Source: Hetaerina americana
Taxonomy: Eukaryota; Arthropoda; Insecta; Odonata; Calopterygidae
Direction: 5' to 3'
Assembly: GCA_022747635.1 (NCBI GenBank)
Contig: JAKTNV010000019.1
Location: 9,063,501-9,127,500 of the forward strand
DNA: 64,000 nucleotides
Below the pieces are notes generated by a model that was not told where the DNA came from, made no database searches, and saw nothing but the letters and a program-made list of their open reading frames with translations. Made by a program: the position numbers and the translations under genes. Numbering within the stretch: the stretch's first letter is position 1; the number at the start of each line of letters is the position of its first letter. Below are positions 31,310-43,024 of this stretch, one piece after another.

Positions 31310-32200
31310 TTAATTATTCCAAGGTTATTCTATTCACTTGATTATAGCCTAGGAATCACACAGCTCCTCTCTATTTAGCAGTATTATCCTCTTTTTAGTA
31401 AAATATTCCGCGGGTAATTTAGTTTTTCATTCAGTCTACCAGGCGGGGACTATCCAAGAGAATACATTAGTCAAATGAGCCATTTGATTTAGGATCAGAA
31501 CCTCGAATATCTGGTCACTCCGGGTGTATGAAGAGATATAGAAATGTTAGATGCAATGCCAAGGCTCAAAATGCAATGGTCTGAAAAATTGTACAAATAA
31601 AAAGATAGTCGCAGGATCATTTCTTCTGGTGACAGATGGAAACTCGAGATTGAGCATAATATTGCTGTGGATGATTGCCGTGAGAGCAAAGAGATTCTTA
31701 AAGTGCAATTAAAGGATCATTATGGTGAACAGGAGGGTATCAGCTAAACCCTCTACATCGGCACGCGTTTACTTTAGATACCGTACAGGTGCAGGTTTAC
31801 ATGCCGCAAGGATCCGCGATGAACAGAAAGCGTAGAATGCGCACCGAACTAATTAAAAATGCACAGGAAGGAGAAGATATAATTATCCCGGAAGCCTGAA
31901 ATGCAATTTTTGAGGAGGGCCAGGAAGGAAAGATTTGGCTTAGGAAAGCAAAAGGAAAGGGATTAAAAACTTTCTTAATTTTTTCGAACTACACAAATTA
32001 GTGATGGCAAATACAAAATTGCAGAACCAATCACAAAAATGATGATGATAGAAGCTGCCAGAATATGCCCTTAAGACATCATTGAGGAAGAGAACATCCA
32101 TTGAATTTATACAATTACAAGGAATCTAAAACAAGGTTGGATTTTCATAGAAAATTGCAATAGGCATTGGGAAAATATGAAATAAATAAAGAATTTTTAA
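31310..32200. other. unassigned DNA, possibly upstream part of a decayed LINE
   Basis: No readable motif. The downstream stretch at 32210-32590 is LINE-like on the plus strand, so part of this may be its decayed 5' continuation. Confidence 0.3.
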
Positions 32201-32209
32201 TAGCATAGA

Positions 32210-32590
32210 AAATCAAAATCCGAAGGATCTGGAAAAAAAGATTCGAGGCGATGAAAGCGTAATGCTATGGATGAGTGATGATAGTACAATGGATGGAAGA
32301 AGTAAAATTTAAAGGAATATATATTTCAAATAACGGGTGAAGGAGAGAGAAAGAGAAGCATGTGGTGGACTCTTAACAAGGAGAGGGGAAATGATGGGAC
32401 ATATCCCGAGACATGATAGCTTACTGGACATGGACATGGAGGGGAAGAGTTAAAGTGGAAGGCCGAGGTTAAAGCACAAGAAGCAGTCGATGGAAAATGT
32501 CGGTGATTGGAACCACGAGGAAATGAAGAGAATGGCAGGCTGCAAAACAATAGTTTCCATAGTAGCCAGAATCCAATTCTTCGGTTGGTA
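32210..32590 (+). pseudogene. C-terminal remnant of a LINE protein
   Basis: Across broken frames the plus strand shows MMGHIPRHDSLL, then EGKS, SGRPRL and HEEMKRMAG. This order (GHI-R-D-LL, EGK-GRPR, W, R-A) is the familiar end of L2/CR1/RTE-type LINE proteins. It differs from L-A, so it is either a related family or a very diverged copy. Confidence 0.5.
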
Positions 32591-32594
32591 ACCC

Positions 32595-33590
32595 GTCATG
32601 ATGAATCGTGTTTCCTACTGCGTGCCGATCCACACTAGTCCACCTATTCTACCTCTGAACTGCCTCAAGCAATACTGATCATCGAGTTGGCGTATCAGCT
32701 TCCACCGATGCCATGTTAATCCAGCCAAGACCAATGATAACTTGAAAATATCGCTTCGTGTTTTTCGTTGATGAGCTCGATTAGGTTCGAATTGATCGTT
32801 CAGAAACGTTGTGGTTGGAAAGAGGCACTCTAGAGATATTCAAACGGGAAATGCTGACTTAGCAGCGCGACCGCCATCTTACTCAGAGGTTGCGTGTTCG
32901 AATCATATCTCGAGAATTTTCTCTACTCCAACGATTCGGTCCTTGGAGAACCCAAAGTCGGGTCTGGGCTTGATATTTGCCTGCCCACGGACAGGAATTA
33001 TTGCTCGGAGGAGGGCACGAATGAAGTGCGAGACAAAGTGATCCAAGATGAGGTCATCGGGAAAGATAGCATGTGATATCCGAGATGGGAGATAAATGTG
33101 TCACTCGTAAACCTGGACGCACTGATATGATATCATTAATTCCTAATCCATTCGGCAGTGTGATTGCGTAGCATTGTCCTCCCAATCTTATCGTAAGGCG
33201 AAGAAGTCAAGTTGAATTAATAGATTATATCGAGATTGATTAACAATCAGCAATTATCTTAATTGATGTGACGAAAATGAGTGCGATAAAATTGAACTCA
33301 TTTTTACACGGTGATTAATAAAACTTTGTGCAATAAATTTGTTTTCCTTATGTAATGAAAAATGACAGCCCCACTTATTAAAAGTGGGCTATAGTGATTC
33401 ATTCAATATCAATAATTTCATTACCGTTTATCAAAGATCAAAGACGTTTTTTTTTAAGATTCTGGATTTGAGCGGAAGAAATATTCTAAGCGCATTAAAA
33501 AAATAGAGTTAATATAAATTACAGATCGGCTAATAAACACCAGGGACAATAGCGATACGAACGGTGGCCTCCTAAAACGAGATATTTGAA
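32595..33590. other. unassigned DNA
   Basis: No feature recognised. Confidence 0.3.
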
Positions 33591-33835
33591 AATTCAGCTT
33601 TGGATCCAAAGGCGAATCCCGTCGCCCGCCACCGGAAGAGATGTCCACCCCCGACAGCGCATTCTCTTTCGCTCGCCCGCCGCGGAGACGATTTCCCGCG
33701 CCGGGCCATTTTTATTCCACCCTCCCCCGCATTCCCTTGCATTTTTTAATAAACCCTTCCGCAGCGCTCCGTGAAGCCCGACCCTTCCACCAACAGGGAT
33801 TTCCCCGTCGTAATAATTCTCGTGGTTGACGAGCC
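33591..33835. other. GC-rich island
   Basis: A short CpG-rich stretch (CGTCGCCCGCCACCGG and CGCCGCGGAGACG blocks) abruptly bounded by AT-rich DNA. Two overlapping 62-codon frames have no recognisable similarity. Confidence 0.4.
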
Positions 33836-33839
33836 TTTA

Positions 33840-34905
33840 GCCAATTTTACGAGCGGCCCACCAACCGTGGTCTCTGTGGTTTGGTGGCTGCAGAAAGGGC
33901 AAAATCATATCACGTATATCTTAAGATGTGATCAATAATCGAAACCAGAGGAGACCTCTGCCGGATGGCATGCGTAGCTGTTAAAAATTTATAACGCTTC
34001 TGGCAATTGACATTTTTTCTCGTTTTGAATGTGCCCTACTCAGCACATGAATCGTTTATTGGTCAAATAAATATGGTTGAAAATTAGATTTATCAATAAA
34101 ATTCACCTGAAAAATATTACCAATGGCATGCATCGATTGTATAAAGATGAAAATAAGATTTAAATATTCAAATACTTAAAAAAAGGACACTTATGCTCGT
34201 AGCAAAGTGAAAGATACTTTACCGTCGTGATTAGATTTTTCCATACGCGGCGTAAAACTTTTTTCACGACCCAGGAGGTTTTACGAGAGAAATTTATCGG
34301 GCATAAAGAACACGAATTTCAATAAGTTGCTGAGATACACAGCGGATATCTTTGTCATGAGGTAGCTTGTGAGGAAAATATCTTTGGGCAATAAACCCCG
34401 CCATTCAAATTACGCTACACATTTGGCAGCCTTTTCCAACGTTAACTCTCATCAGGAAAACACTTGAAGGGTACATAAAATTCGAGTTTAATTTTGAAAC
34501 AGAACTTATTAAAAACTTTCTAACATTGGCTTTACACCTGAAAATTCTGAGTCATAAAACTTAGGGAAGAGGTATTATGGCGTCACGAAATACGGGATGA
34601 GCAATTTCAAGGAAAAGTCAAGTGAATAAATTCGTTCGCGGATCTTAATGCGAGGAAATTTCAATTTTCTTCGCATGTAATTTGAATTTTTTAATAAATT
34701 TAATCTCCCTAATGCTAATAATTTTAGCTTATAACTGCTTAATTCAAGAAAACGGAAGAAAGGGATTCTTTGTATTATTTAAGTTCGCGTACAGCTAAAG
34801 CATTTCTCAAAAAAGAAAGTTAAATATAATATTTCTGCGTAGGCGAATGTCACTTTGGATTTGGAAGAGGGAGAGTAAAACGGGACCCTTCCATGATGTT
34901 GAGAA
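33840..34905. other. unassigned AT-rich DNA
   Basis: No feature recognised. Confidence 0.3.
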
Positions 34906-35185
34906 AATTAAGAAGAGGAAACGTTGAATGCATTCAGGTTGTCGTTATGTGCTTCGTGGATTTTGAGGTGTATGAGTGGGCTTTATTAATGGAGATATTG
35001 GGAAATATTGGAGGGGAATGAAGGGATTGGAAATTTACAGCTTGGAACCGGTACATGAATTAAGCATCATAGGTAAGAGCGCAGGTAATGTTAATATTTT
35101 TAAGCATAAGTGAATAGAAAGCGTTAAGAACAGCATAAATGCATGGGATCGAGAAGTCCGGAAACCAGTTTAAAAATTGAAGTAT

Positions 35186-35199
35186 AAAACAATTACTAG
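35186..35199. repeat. SINE target duplication, left copy
   Basis: AAAACAATTACTAG, repeated exactly at 35479-35492 on the other side of the SINE. Confidence 0.9.
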
Positions 35200-35478
35200 T
35201 GGGTCGCGGTAGTTAGAGTGTTGGACTGCTGACCGGAGGGTCCCAGGTTCGATTCCCCCGGGTGAGTTTCTCTGGGCACCTGCAGCTCCACCCAAGCTAT
35301 GTGATTTTTCGGGTACTAGATCTCCCTGGAAAACCATAACCGGCACAGGGAAAGGAACTTCCCCCATACCCTGATGAGTTAATTTCACACGCCGTATAGG
35401 GCTTAGTACTAGGTAATATCTATCATCACCTACCAAACCGACCTTCGGGTTGATTACTGTGTTTATGTTTTTTTTGTT
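35200..35478 (+). mobile_element. tRNA-derived SINE, copy 1
   Basis: 279 bp between perfect 14-bp target duplications. The head is tRNA-like: an A-box-like TAGTTAGAGTGTTGG, then B box GGTTCGATTCC at 35246-35256. These are the internal Pol III promoter. The body contains GGGCACCTGCAGCTCCACC and AACCATAACCGGC blocks shared with copy 2 at 54655-54885. The 3' end is T-rich (about eight T). It inserted into an older L-A LINE copy. Perfect target duplications indicate a relatively young insertion. Confidence 0.9.
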
Positions 35479-35964
35479 AAAACAATTACTAGGTTTAGTA
35501 GGGCAATTGGTGTATTTTGACAGTATTTCAGAGAAAGAGGAGCATTGCCATTAGGCCATCAGGAGAAGAATTGCATTAGTAAAAGAGGTATTTGCAGGAA
35601 AAAGAGAACTGGTGACCACTACTTTGGATACACTCACAAAAAAAATTAAAAATTACTTCAATACGGGAATTAGTGCTTTATGACTTTAAGACTAAGGTTC
35701 TCAAATAATCTCAGTGGATTGGAGTCTTTTGCGATGGGGGTGTGGAGAGGTACGGAAAAAAAAGTTTGGACAAAGAGGAAGACAAACGCCGAGGTTCTAA
35801 AAGGGCTGGTAAGGAAAGGTTTTGGTTGAAGGCCGTGATAGAATGGAGTTCACGTTGAGTGAGTCAGGGAGAGGAAGGAAGAGAATAGGCTTTTTAAAGT
35901 ATAGTAAGTCAGCCATGGGTGAGTTACATTCAACGTGGAAGTAAGAAATAACCAAAATAGGGCA

Positions 35965-36530
35965 AAAAAGTACGAAGCCCTCAAAATATTTCTGCGTATC
36001 ACCTACCTTGCCTGTTCATGTTACCAAGTGAGGAATAGACGGACAGTTGATGGCTCATATTTTAACGTTAGGAGAAATACAATTCACATTTTATTATAAA
36101 CCATTTTATTCAAATACAAGTACACGAAGTTGAGCATTAATCAATGCCCAATTAAAATAAAACAATTATTCAAATACGCATGACATTGCAATCATTTGTT
36201 TGATATAAGTTTAGATAGAAGTTCAACCCGTCATAAGAAATAATTTTCTGGAAAACCATGCCACCTGGCGTAACTCGTTCATTGTGTGAAGACCGGTGGG
36301 TATTTGGCTGTTCTACAAAGTATCCACCGGTCGTAAAGTAGACAATGCTCCTCCAACCAGAATAATTTAATTTATAGAAAAGCAATACTATTCTCGTATC
36401 TCATCCGAAACAATTACTTTTGTCATTACGTATGAGGTAGTATTTGAACATAATCTCTACTCCACAGACGCGAGGCATCAAGTGAACTCGGGTCATCCTC
36501 AAGCAACGAGGGTTGGCTGAAGACTAATGC
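35965..36530. other. unassigned DNA with a small hairpin
   Basis: The only structure seen is a 15-bp hairpin at 36291-36332, with a 12-base loop and two G-T positions that would pair in RNA. Confidence 0.4.
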
Positions 36531-36689
36531 ACACATGCTTGTAGCCCACAAACACGGTCTTCACGCCGAATTGGCAGAAGAGCACCGTGTGGAGAGAAAC
36601 CTCCCCACTCTCAAATTCTACTCTCTTAGAAGGGACGCAAGCATCTCTATAGTTTTCCTCAACTTTGATGCTTCCGAGGCGCTAGCCCG

Positions 36690-37060
36690 CAGGCACCTTA
36701 ATCCACAGCAGATGGCGTTGCTTTCGCGGGATGAGGAGAAGCGGCTTCTCTCCCATCGCGCTCCCCTCGGAGTCGCGTGCTTGCCTCGTACCCCCCCCCC
36801 CACCTCCCGACGCCCCCTGTTCTTCCATTTCCCTGACGATGGAGCCACGCGCCCCCAGGTGGCCGACCCCCCAGAGGAAGGGATCGCTTGCTAGGGGGAA
36901 GGGATGCTTAGACGACGACGGCTTGTGTAGGGGAAGCGGTACCACAAAGGGGGAGAGTGGAGCAGAGTATATGTCGTGCAGTGGGTTGCAGTTCGGGCCA
37001 CGAGCCCGGTGGCCAGGCAAACCCCGCCCGAGTAAGCAGGACCCGATGTGTTGCAGTCAG
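36690..37060. other. GC-rich island
   Basis: CpG-containing GC-rich block with a run of ten C near 36790. Overlapping open frames on both strands (36535-36894, 36731-37141, minus 36682-37020) are a by-product of base composition. None shows a domain. Confidence 0.45.
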
Positions 37061-37064
37061 ATGA

Positions 37065-38095
37065 GAGTATACGAGGCAGCAGAATGCCACTCCAAAGAGT
37101 CCTTGCGTCCTCTAGTTAAGCATACGAGCGTTCTCGTATAAAACCTCTCTAATTACTGAGAATAGTCTTCCAGGTGCACTGCTTAAAAACGGATATATTT
37201 CTAACCATCGCCTACTGCAAAACCAAGTAAATAATATAAAACTGGATTCAAGTGACCATTATTCCGATTCATTAAAATCCTCCCCCCATTCGATTCGTAG
37301 TACATGCCGATCTAATCCCTCTTTAGCATCTTGCATCTCGCCCTCTCAGCGTTCTTCCATCCACATCACAGTCCTCATAATTCAAAGCACATTCAAATGG
37401 CCTAAAATAAATTTTCACTGCCTTCTCTGATTTTATTCTCTCCCTCATCTCTCCATACCTCATGACCACCTAGTCATTCTTCTTCTGTTTGATATTTTCA
37501 TCTGTTTCAAATCTACGTTCTCCTCCACACACACGCACACATCTAAAATACTTCTCATTGTCGCTCATTCATTTGCCTCAACAACTATGCTTACGAATAT
37601 TACTCAACTGCTAACTATATGTAAGGTTTTACTAAGGCATGTATTCGCGAAACCTACTTTCTCTACGAAAACTCTTGTACACCAATTACTTGGAACAACT
37701 TTCGGACAAAAAACTTCTTAGTTAAGAAAAAAAGTACAGTATACATGATTAATAATTATATCGCCCCGTAATATTTTGCAAAAAACTTATTTTTCGTACA
37801 GATTAGGAGAATGATCATATATTATTATTGAATATAAATATTAAGTTCGAATTCAAGTGCCTTCATTCACACTTAAAAGAGTTTATTCTTAAATCTATGT
37901 TCATAAAAAATCTATCAACTGTGAATACTACGTCAAAATAGTAGGTGGTACTACCCCTGTGGCACTCAATTGAAATATACATCCGTAGGCTCCTCAGAAG
38001 TGGAGTACTTTACATTTTTCTGAGGTCTACCAGAAAATCCTTACTGCGGAATTTCTTGAGAAAACGAATGGATTAAGTTTATTGAAACCAAATTA
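37065..38095. other. unassigned DNA
   Basis: A pyrimidine-rich stretch around 37260-37560 could be a very old minus-strand LINE end, but I could not align it convincingly. Confidence 0.3.
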
Positions 38096-38097
38096 AT

Positions 38098-38142
38098 TAT
38101 ATATATATATATATATATATAAATATATATATAAAATATATA
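38098..38142. repeat. (TA)n microsatellite
   Basis: Short TA array with TAAATATA interruptions. Confidence 0.9.
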
Positions 38143-38589
38143 ATTTTTATGGAATTTTTTATTACTACTAAGAATTCATTTCATATGGAGGTAGTATAAA
38201 AATAACAGGGTAATCGCATTGCTGATCCGACGTCAGTAACATCAACCATGATCACACGGGTCTAGTGACAAATAGTCTTTGCAACATATTTTCTACAGCA
38301 AAGAAAGTGTAAAAGTAGTATTACAATTCACAGATAGACAACTTATGTTACAGATAATATTTTTTATCACTCAAAATCCAATGATTTTATAACACAAAGC
38401 ATGGTCATTATAAGACAGCCATTAGAAATGAAATGACGAAGAAAATATGCCTAAGTACTAAATGAAACATTTCAAATGTAAATATTCCTGAAGATTAATC
38501 TAATCCTTTTGCTAATGAGATTGCTTCTCATGTAAATATTTCTTAAGCTGGGTAAAAGTGAAACACGAAAGCGTGCAATCTAAGCGTAG

Positions 38590-38830
38590 AAGTACGGAAC
38601 ATGGTGAGAGAGGAGATTTTTGTTGTTGTAGGAGGAGTTGATTGTTGGAAGAAATCCAAAGGCGGCATGAAAAGAGGACGCGGAGCATTTTGATTGACGA
38701 CAGCATATTAAAGTCTGTGATGGAATAGAAACCGTTGCGCAGTTGAGGCAGGGGAAGTAAGAGGACAGACATGTCCAAAGGAATGATGGGAGACAGAAAA
38801 CATGCAGAATTATTCGGTTTATTGAGATGT
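38590..38830 (+). mobile_element. decayed 3' fragment of LINE family L-A
   Basis: TTAAAGTCTGTGATGGAATA aligns with the segment encoding MLKTVIEGR in L-A. The following GGGGAAGTAAGAGGACAGAC and GATGGGAGACAGAAAACATG blocks align with the RNRIGLLDGMKGGRKYSE part. Only the last ~190 bp of coding is recognisable. Confidence 0.5.
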
Positions 38831-38834
38831 GAGG

Positions 38835-39535
38835 AGTATTGTGTTGCTTTGCATTAGGAGAGGCTTAGAAATGTAGCAGTTGTTGGTTTTGTGTGTCCAT
38901 TGACAATCCACTTAAAATCATAGAAAATCATTACTACCAAAAAATATACGAGTGCACGTATTTGTGGGTATGCACGTGTGTTTAGGCGTAAGGGAAAGGT
39001 GATGTAACACACGTAGAGAACGAATACAAGGTCAGCGGAGGAGGTGGAAGGTATAAGGGATTCCAAGCAAAAAAAGAAGCCGTTGGGCAAGGAGAGTTTT
39101 ATTTCAATTCGAATCGTCAACCATCGTCATTGCGCAATATTCACCGCCGTCTCCGTAGTAATGTAAGCCCTCCAGGAAGGTGCAAACAGCGCTGAAGTGA
39201 GAAACTGAGAGGTGGCTCACATCTAGCTCATCCTTGCGTTAGAAATTCACGAGGTCAACAGAGGTCACAGATGCCCTATCTCCAATCTATCCCCTCCGCT
39301 CTCCGGCGCGATACATGCGTACACCTCCACTTCCCCTCCCGTACCCTCTCTCTTGCTTCCACTCTCTCTCTCTCCCTTCGTGCCTGGGCGCACGGCTATT
39401 TACTCTTCTGACAAAGACAGTTCGTATTCTCGAAACCAAAAGCAATTTGATTGTCTATATAGACATACTGTGTAAACAGTCAGTAAACAGGATAAAAATA
39501 TTTTAATAAAATTATTATGATTTTTGAGGATAAGG
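38835..39535. other. unassigned DNA
   Basis: No feature recognised apart from a CT-rich patch at 39300-39400. Confidence 0.3.
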
Positions 39536-39539
39536 TAGA

Positions 39540-40370
39540 GGTCTTTTAGGATTAATCGCAGAATCACCTTTTTCCCAAACGACCCTCTGTTATTTCCAAA
39601 CGCCCCGCCAACCTATCCGATCTTCTCAAATCATCCAATTCTCCCCTTAAATCCCCACCTCGTCCCAAAACTACTCACATGCCATACAATAAACCTAGAT
39701 GCAAAACATGCCCTATTTTCACCACCAAAATCCCATCCCTCTTTTTAAATCTCTCCCACCAATTCCCTTCTCTACTTGCACATCTAGCAATGTAGTTAAC
39801 CTGCTGAAGTACCAACCTTGCCCTACCTATTATATTGGGCAGTGTATCACACCCCTTAATATTAGAATTAACAACCACCGGGCCTCATGCAAGAATTCTT
39901 CCCTAATTGATATGCTCCCTATCCCCAAACACGCCTCCGAACACAACACTTCCTTTGATAAATGCTATAGTGTGTCCATCATAGCATCCCTCCCACCCTC
40001 TGATCCTCCACTGAAACTCAAAACATTAGAGCAATCCTTCATCTGGCTCTTGGAGTCCTGGAATTGGCCAGGAATCAATATTAGTCATTAATTACCCCGC
40101 TTCAATTATATTTTCATCCCCCTTCCACCCCCATCACCTTCTACATTTTCCCCACCCTTCTAACGCTGCCCCTCCAAACCCTTCCCTTCCGAATTCTCTC
40201 CCCACCTCCCCCTTCCATCCATCGCTCCAGCCCTCGTATTCCCTTCAGTTCTATCCATCTCTTACTTGAAGAAGGTGGCTCCGACTACCGAAAATTCGAA
40301 AAATAGTGAGTCTCATTTTTGTGTGTTTCTGTGTTTTTGTCTATGCCCAATAGTGCTAAGTGTTATACAT
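39540..40370 (+). mobile_element. Penelope-like element 3' part, second family
   Basis: The plus strand encodes a GIY-YIG endonuclease fragment followed by a C-rich 3' untranslated region ending near 40370, with a CTTGAAGAAGGTGGCTCCGA block. It is 5' truncated: reverse transcriptase is not recognisable. It lies tail to tail with another Penelope fragment on the minus strand at 40377-40862. Confidence 0.7.
39699..40091 (+). pseudogene. GIY-YIG endonuclease fragment of Penelope-like element
   Basis: A 130-codon frame. The endonuclease core reads CPTYYIGQCITPLNIRINNH at residues ~61-80, with the YIG half of the motif and its following arginine and histidine clear. The preceding stretch FSTCTSSNVVNLLKYQP replaces the GIY-side strand. 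Upstream coding (cysteine-containing segment near 39700) is in a different frame because of a shift near 39760. The end reads LLESWNWPGINISH. It is partial and non-autonomous. Confidence 0.75.
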
Positions 40371-40376
40371 TGGCTG

Positions 40377-40862
40377 CGTAGGTTTTCGCGGCGGTGGTTT
40401 GAAGGATTCTGCATCATCGGGTTTTACCGCGTCGTTGTTTGATGCTGACAACAGTTTCGCCGATGTTGCATTCGGCGTATTCAGGTCGAAGATGAGGGAC
40501 TCGAATTTTTGCCGCCCTTATATAGGTGGTACCGTCTAGTGACTGCTTGCTGATTGGTCCGTTTCCGGAGAACTCTTTTCCACGAGTTGTGGAGATGGTA
40601 GCCGTCGTATCTGTTAATGTTCTCCGGGTTTTTGGCGATCTCAATTGCTTCTCTAATTAATCGTGGGTAACATCTACTCTCCTTTGCTAATACGTTTGCT
40701 TTTTGAAATAAGATCTCGTGACCGGGTTCACTCCATTTGTGTTCTGAGATGGCCGACAGGTGAAACTGCTTATTTGTTGTTGCCCGTGGGAAAGCCAACG
40801 GGGAAACATGCCGATCAATGAAAGTTCGGATGAATGAACACCTCCGGGGTACAGGAGACCTA
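40377..40862 (-). mobile_element. Penelope-like element fragment, minus strand
   Basis: The minus frame 40481-40798 shows SAISEHKWSEPGHEILF, then CYPRLIREAIEI and NINRYDGYHLHNSWK. This is the region just after the GIY-YIG core in Penelope-like proteins (compare SAIAEHSI and the RDSGYSLNNAWK end of the 24.5 kb copy). The GIY-YIG core itself is decayed at the right edge. The remaining ~100 bp is 3' untranslated sequence. Confidence 0.7.
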
Positions 40863-40864
40863 AA

Positions 40865-40880
40865 TATATATATATATATA
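40865..40880. repeat. (TA)8 at the 5' junction of the L-A LINE
   Basis: Eight TA units directly before the first readable L-A codon. A much longer TA array follows the 3' end of the same copy. Confidence 0.85.
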
Positions 40881-42857
40881 GGACTAGGAAACCATGGATC
40901 ACGGATGAGATGATTACAAAGATGGATGAGCGGCGAAAATGGAAGAACATAAATACAGAATTAGGCAAAATGAAGTACAAAGAATTGAACAATAAATTGA
41001 GGTGGGCAACAAATAAAGCAAAAGGAGCATGGTGGAAGACGCAGTGCGAGGATATGGAAAGTCTGCAGAGGAAGGGTGAAATCGGTGCGCTGTACAGCAA
41101 AGTTAAATTTTTATCGGGAAGTAAGAAAGGAAGAGCTATGCTAACAGTCAGAGATAAAGCGGGTAAGGTAATAGTTGACGCAGGAAAGATCCAAGAGAGA
41201 TGGAAGGAGTATATAGAAGAACTGTATACCTGTAGTAAAGAACTCACGCCAACAAATTTAGACATTGAAAAAGAAAATGACGTAGAGGAAGACAGCTCAG
41301 GTCCAGGCATACTAGACAATGAGATAGAAAGGGCATTAAGGGAGATGAAACTAAATAAGGCTGTGGGGGTAGATAACATTCCCGTGGAACTTTTAAAATG
41401 CTTAGGAAAATGTGGGAGGAAGAGGCTATATGGGCTGATCCGTAGTATTTATGAGGAGGGAATCTGGCCGGAAGACTTTGTGAGATCAGTTTTAGTTCCT
41501 ATTCCGAAAAAGGTAAAGGCCACGTCATGTGAGGACTATAGGACAATTAGTTTGATATCCCACGCAGCTAAGGTTGTTCTCAGGATCATAAACAAAAGGA
41601 TAGAGAGTAGGGCAAATGATTACTTAGGGGATGATCAGTTTGGGTTTAGGAAGGGGAGAGGTACGCGTGATGCCATTGCAGTAATGAGATTATTAATCGA
41701 GAGGAATATAGAACACAACCAGGAGGTATTTGCCTGTTTCGTAGATTTCGAAAAAGCGTTTGATAGAGTAAATTGGGAAAAACTAATGAGTATATTGCAG
41801 AAAATAGGAATAGATTGGAGGTAAAGGAGGCTAATCCGCAACCTGTACATGTCTCAGACTGCTCAGGTGAGGGTGGGAAACGGGAAGTCAGGATGGGCAG
41901 TGTTAGGAAGGGGTGTAAGGCAGGGTTGCCCATTATCACCGTTGCTGTTCAACCTGTACGCAGAAGAAATGATCAAAGAGGCATGGGAAGAACTCGAGGT
42001 AGGAATGAAAGTGGGCGGGGAATTCGTAAAATCAGTTAGGTTTGCTGATGACCAAGCTTTAGTTTGTCAGTCAGCCAAGGGGCTGCAAGCATTGCTTAGT
42101 GAATTGGAAATTCAGTTCGACAGGTATGGGATGAGAATCAATACTAATAAAACAAAGGTTATGCGATTTTCTAGAAAGAAAAAGGCCAAGCTTAACATTA
42201 AAATAGGTGGGCAAAAAATAGAGCAGGTAGAACAGTTTACGTATCTCGGTAGTGTTTTGGACCAACACGGTCAAAGTAGTAGGGACGTAAGGAGAAGAAT
42301 TGCGCTAGGCAAAGAGGCTTTCACAAGGAGGAGGGAGTTGATGACAGGGACTTTGAGTAAGGATGTTAAGAAAAGACTCGTAAAAACTTTGATATGGATC
42401 GTAGCTATGTACGGTGCGGAAACGTGGTCATTGAAGCAGGAGGATAGACGTAGATTGGAGGCTTTTGAAATGTGGGTGTGGAGAAGAATGGAGAAGGTGA
42501 AATGGGCAGAGAAGAAAACAAATGAGGAAGTACTTGGTATGGTGGGCGAAGAGAGGGGTTTGTTGGGAGCAATCCTATGGAGGCAGGAAAAGTGGATGAA
42601 GGTGGTGTTGACCGGCAGGGGGATGTTGAAGACTGTGATAGAAGGTAGAATGTTGGGCAAAAGAGGAAAGGGAAGGAACAGGATAGGGTTGTTGGACGGG
42701 ATGAAGGGAGGAAGAAAGTACTCAGAGATGAAGAGGGACCCGATATAGAGTAGGATGATGGATTTTGTGTTTTGTTAGGAGTAATAAAATATTTGTTTGG
42801 TAGTTGTGTCCATCCAAAAACCTACCTTAACCGGTAGATTACCTTAAAAAAAATATT
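40881..42857 (+). mobile_element. LINE family L-A, best-preserved copy, 5' truncated
   Basis: A non-LTR retrotransposon missing its endonuclease region. It starts mid-ORF (TRKPWITDEM) and runs to a short 3' UTR ending CCTTAACCGGTAGATTACC, then A-rich sequence and a long TA array. Its reading frame has a single internal stop. It served as the reference for recognising at least nine decayed copies in this window. The clade is not certain: the reverse transcriptase has an F-A-D-D active site and an RTE/L2/CR1-like C-terminus. Confidence 0.9.
40910..42748 (+). pseudogene. L-A LINE reverse transcriptase ORF with one in-frame stop
   Basis: A continuous 613-codon frame except for TAA at 41822-41824 (codon 305). 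RT motifs in order: NKAVGVDNIP (~149-158), DDQFGFRKGRGTRDAI (~241-256), FVDFEKAFDRV with the first catalytic aspartate at ~279, GVRQGCPLSPLLFNLY (~335-350), and the active-site FADDQAL at ~378-384. The thumb has TYLGSVLD. The C-terminal half carries the typical LYGAE-TW-type segment (here MYGAETW), FEMWVWRRMEKVKW and NEEVLGMVGEERG. The single stop and otherwise clean frame suggest a young insertion. Without the endonuclease it is inactive. Confidence 0.9.
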
Positions 42858-43010
<153 letters not shown>

Positions 43011-43024
43011 AAACACACACACAC

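Larger units (their letters stand above)
34910..35960 (+). mobile_element. decayed LINE family L-A copy carrying a SINE
   Basis: The left part matches the palm region of L-A: TGCTTCGTGGATTTTGAGG corresponds to the FVDFEK segment, followed by a decayed WEKLMSILQKIG region. After the SINE, 35515-35600 matches the RRIALGKEAF region. 35735-35900 matches EMWVWRRMEK through the C-terminus (GGGTGTGGAGAGG, then GAAGACAAACGCCGAGG). A segment between the palm and the RRIA region is missing or unreadable. No open frame survives. Confidence 0.6.

Noticed and set aside
36535..37141. ORFs of 112-136 codons on both strands
   Set aside because: Mutually overlapping frames in a CpG-rich block, no domain, no plausible start or splice context.
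37262..37560. Possible minus-strand L-A LINE fragment
   Set aside because: Pyrimidine-rich resemblance only; I could not align two consecutive L-A landmarks.
40414..40644. 76-codon minus ORF as a separate gene
   Set aside because: It is a shifted frame through the 3' untranslated part of the Penelope-like fragment.
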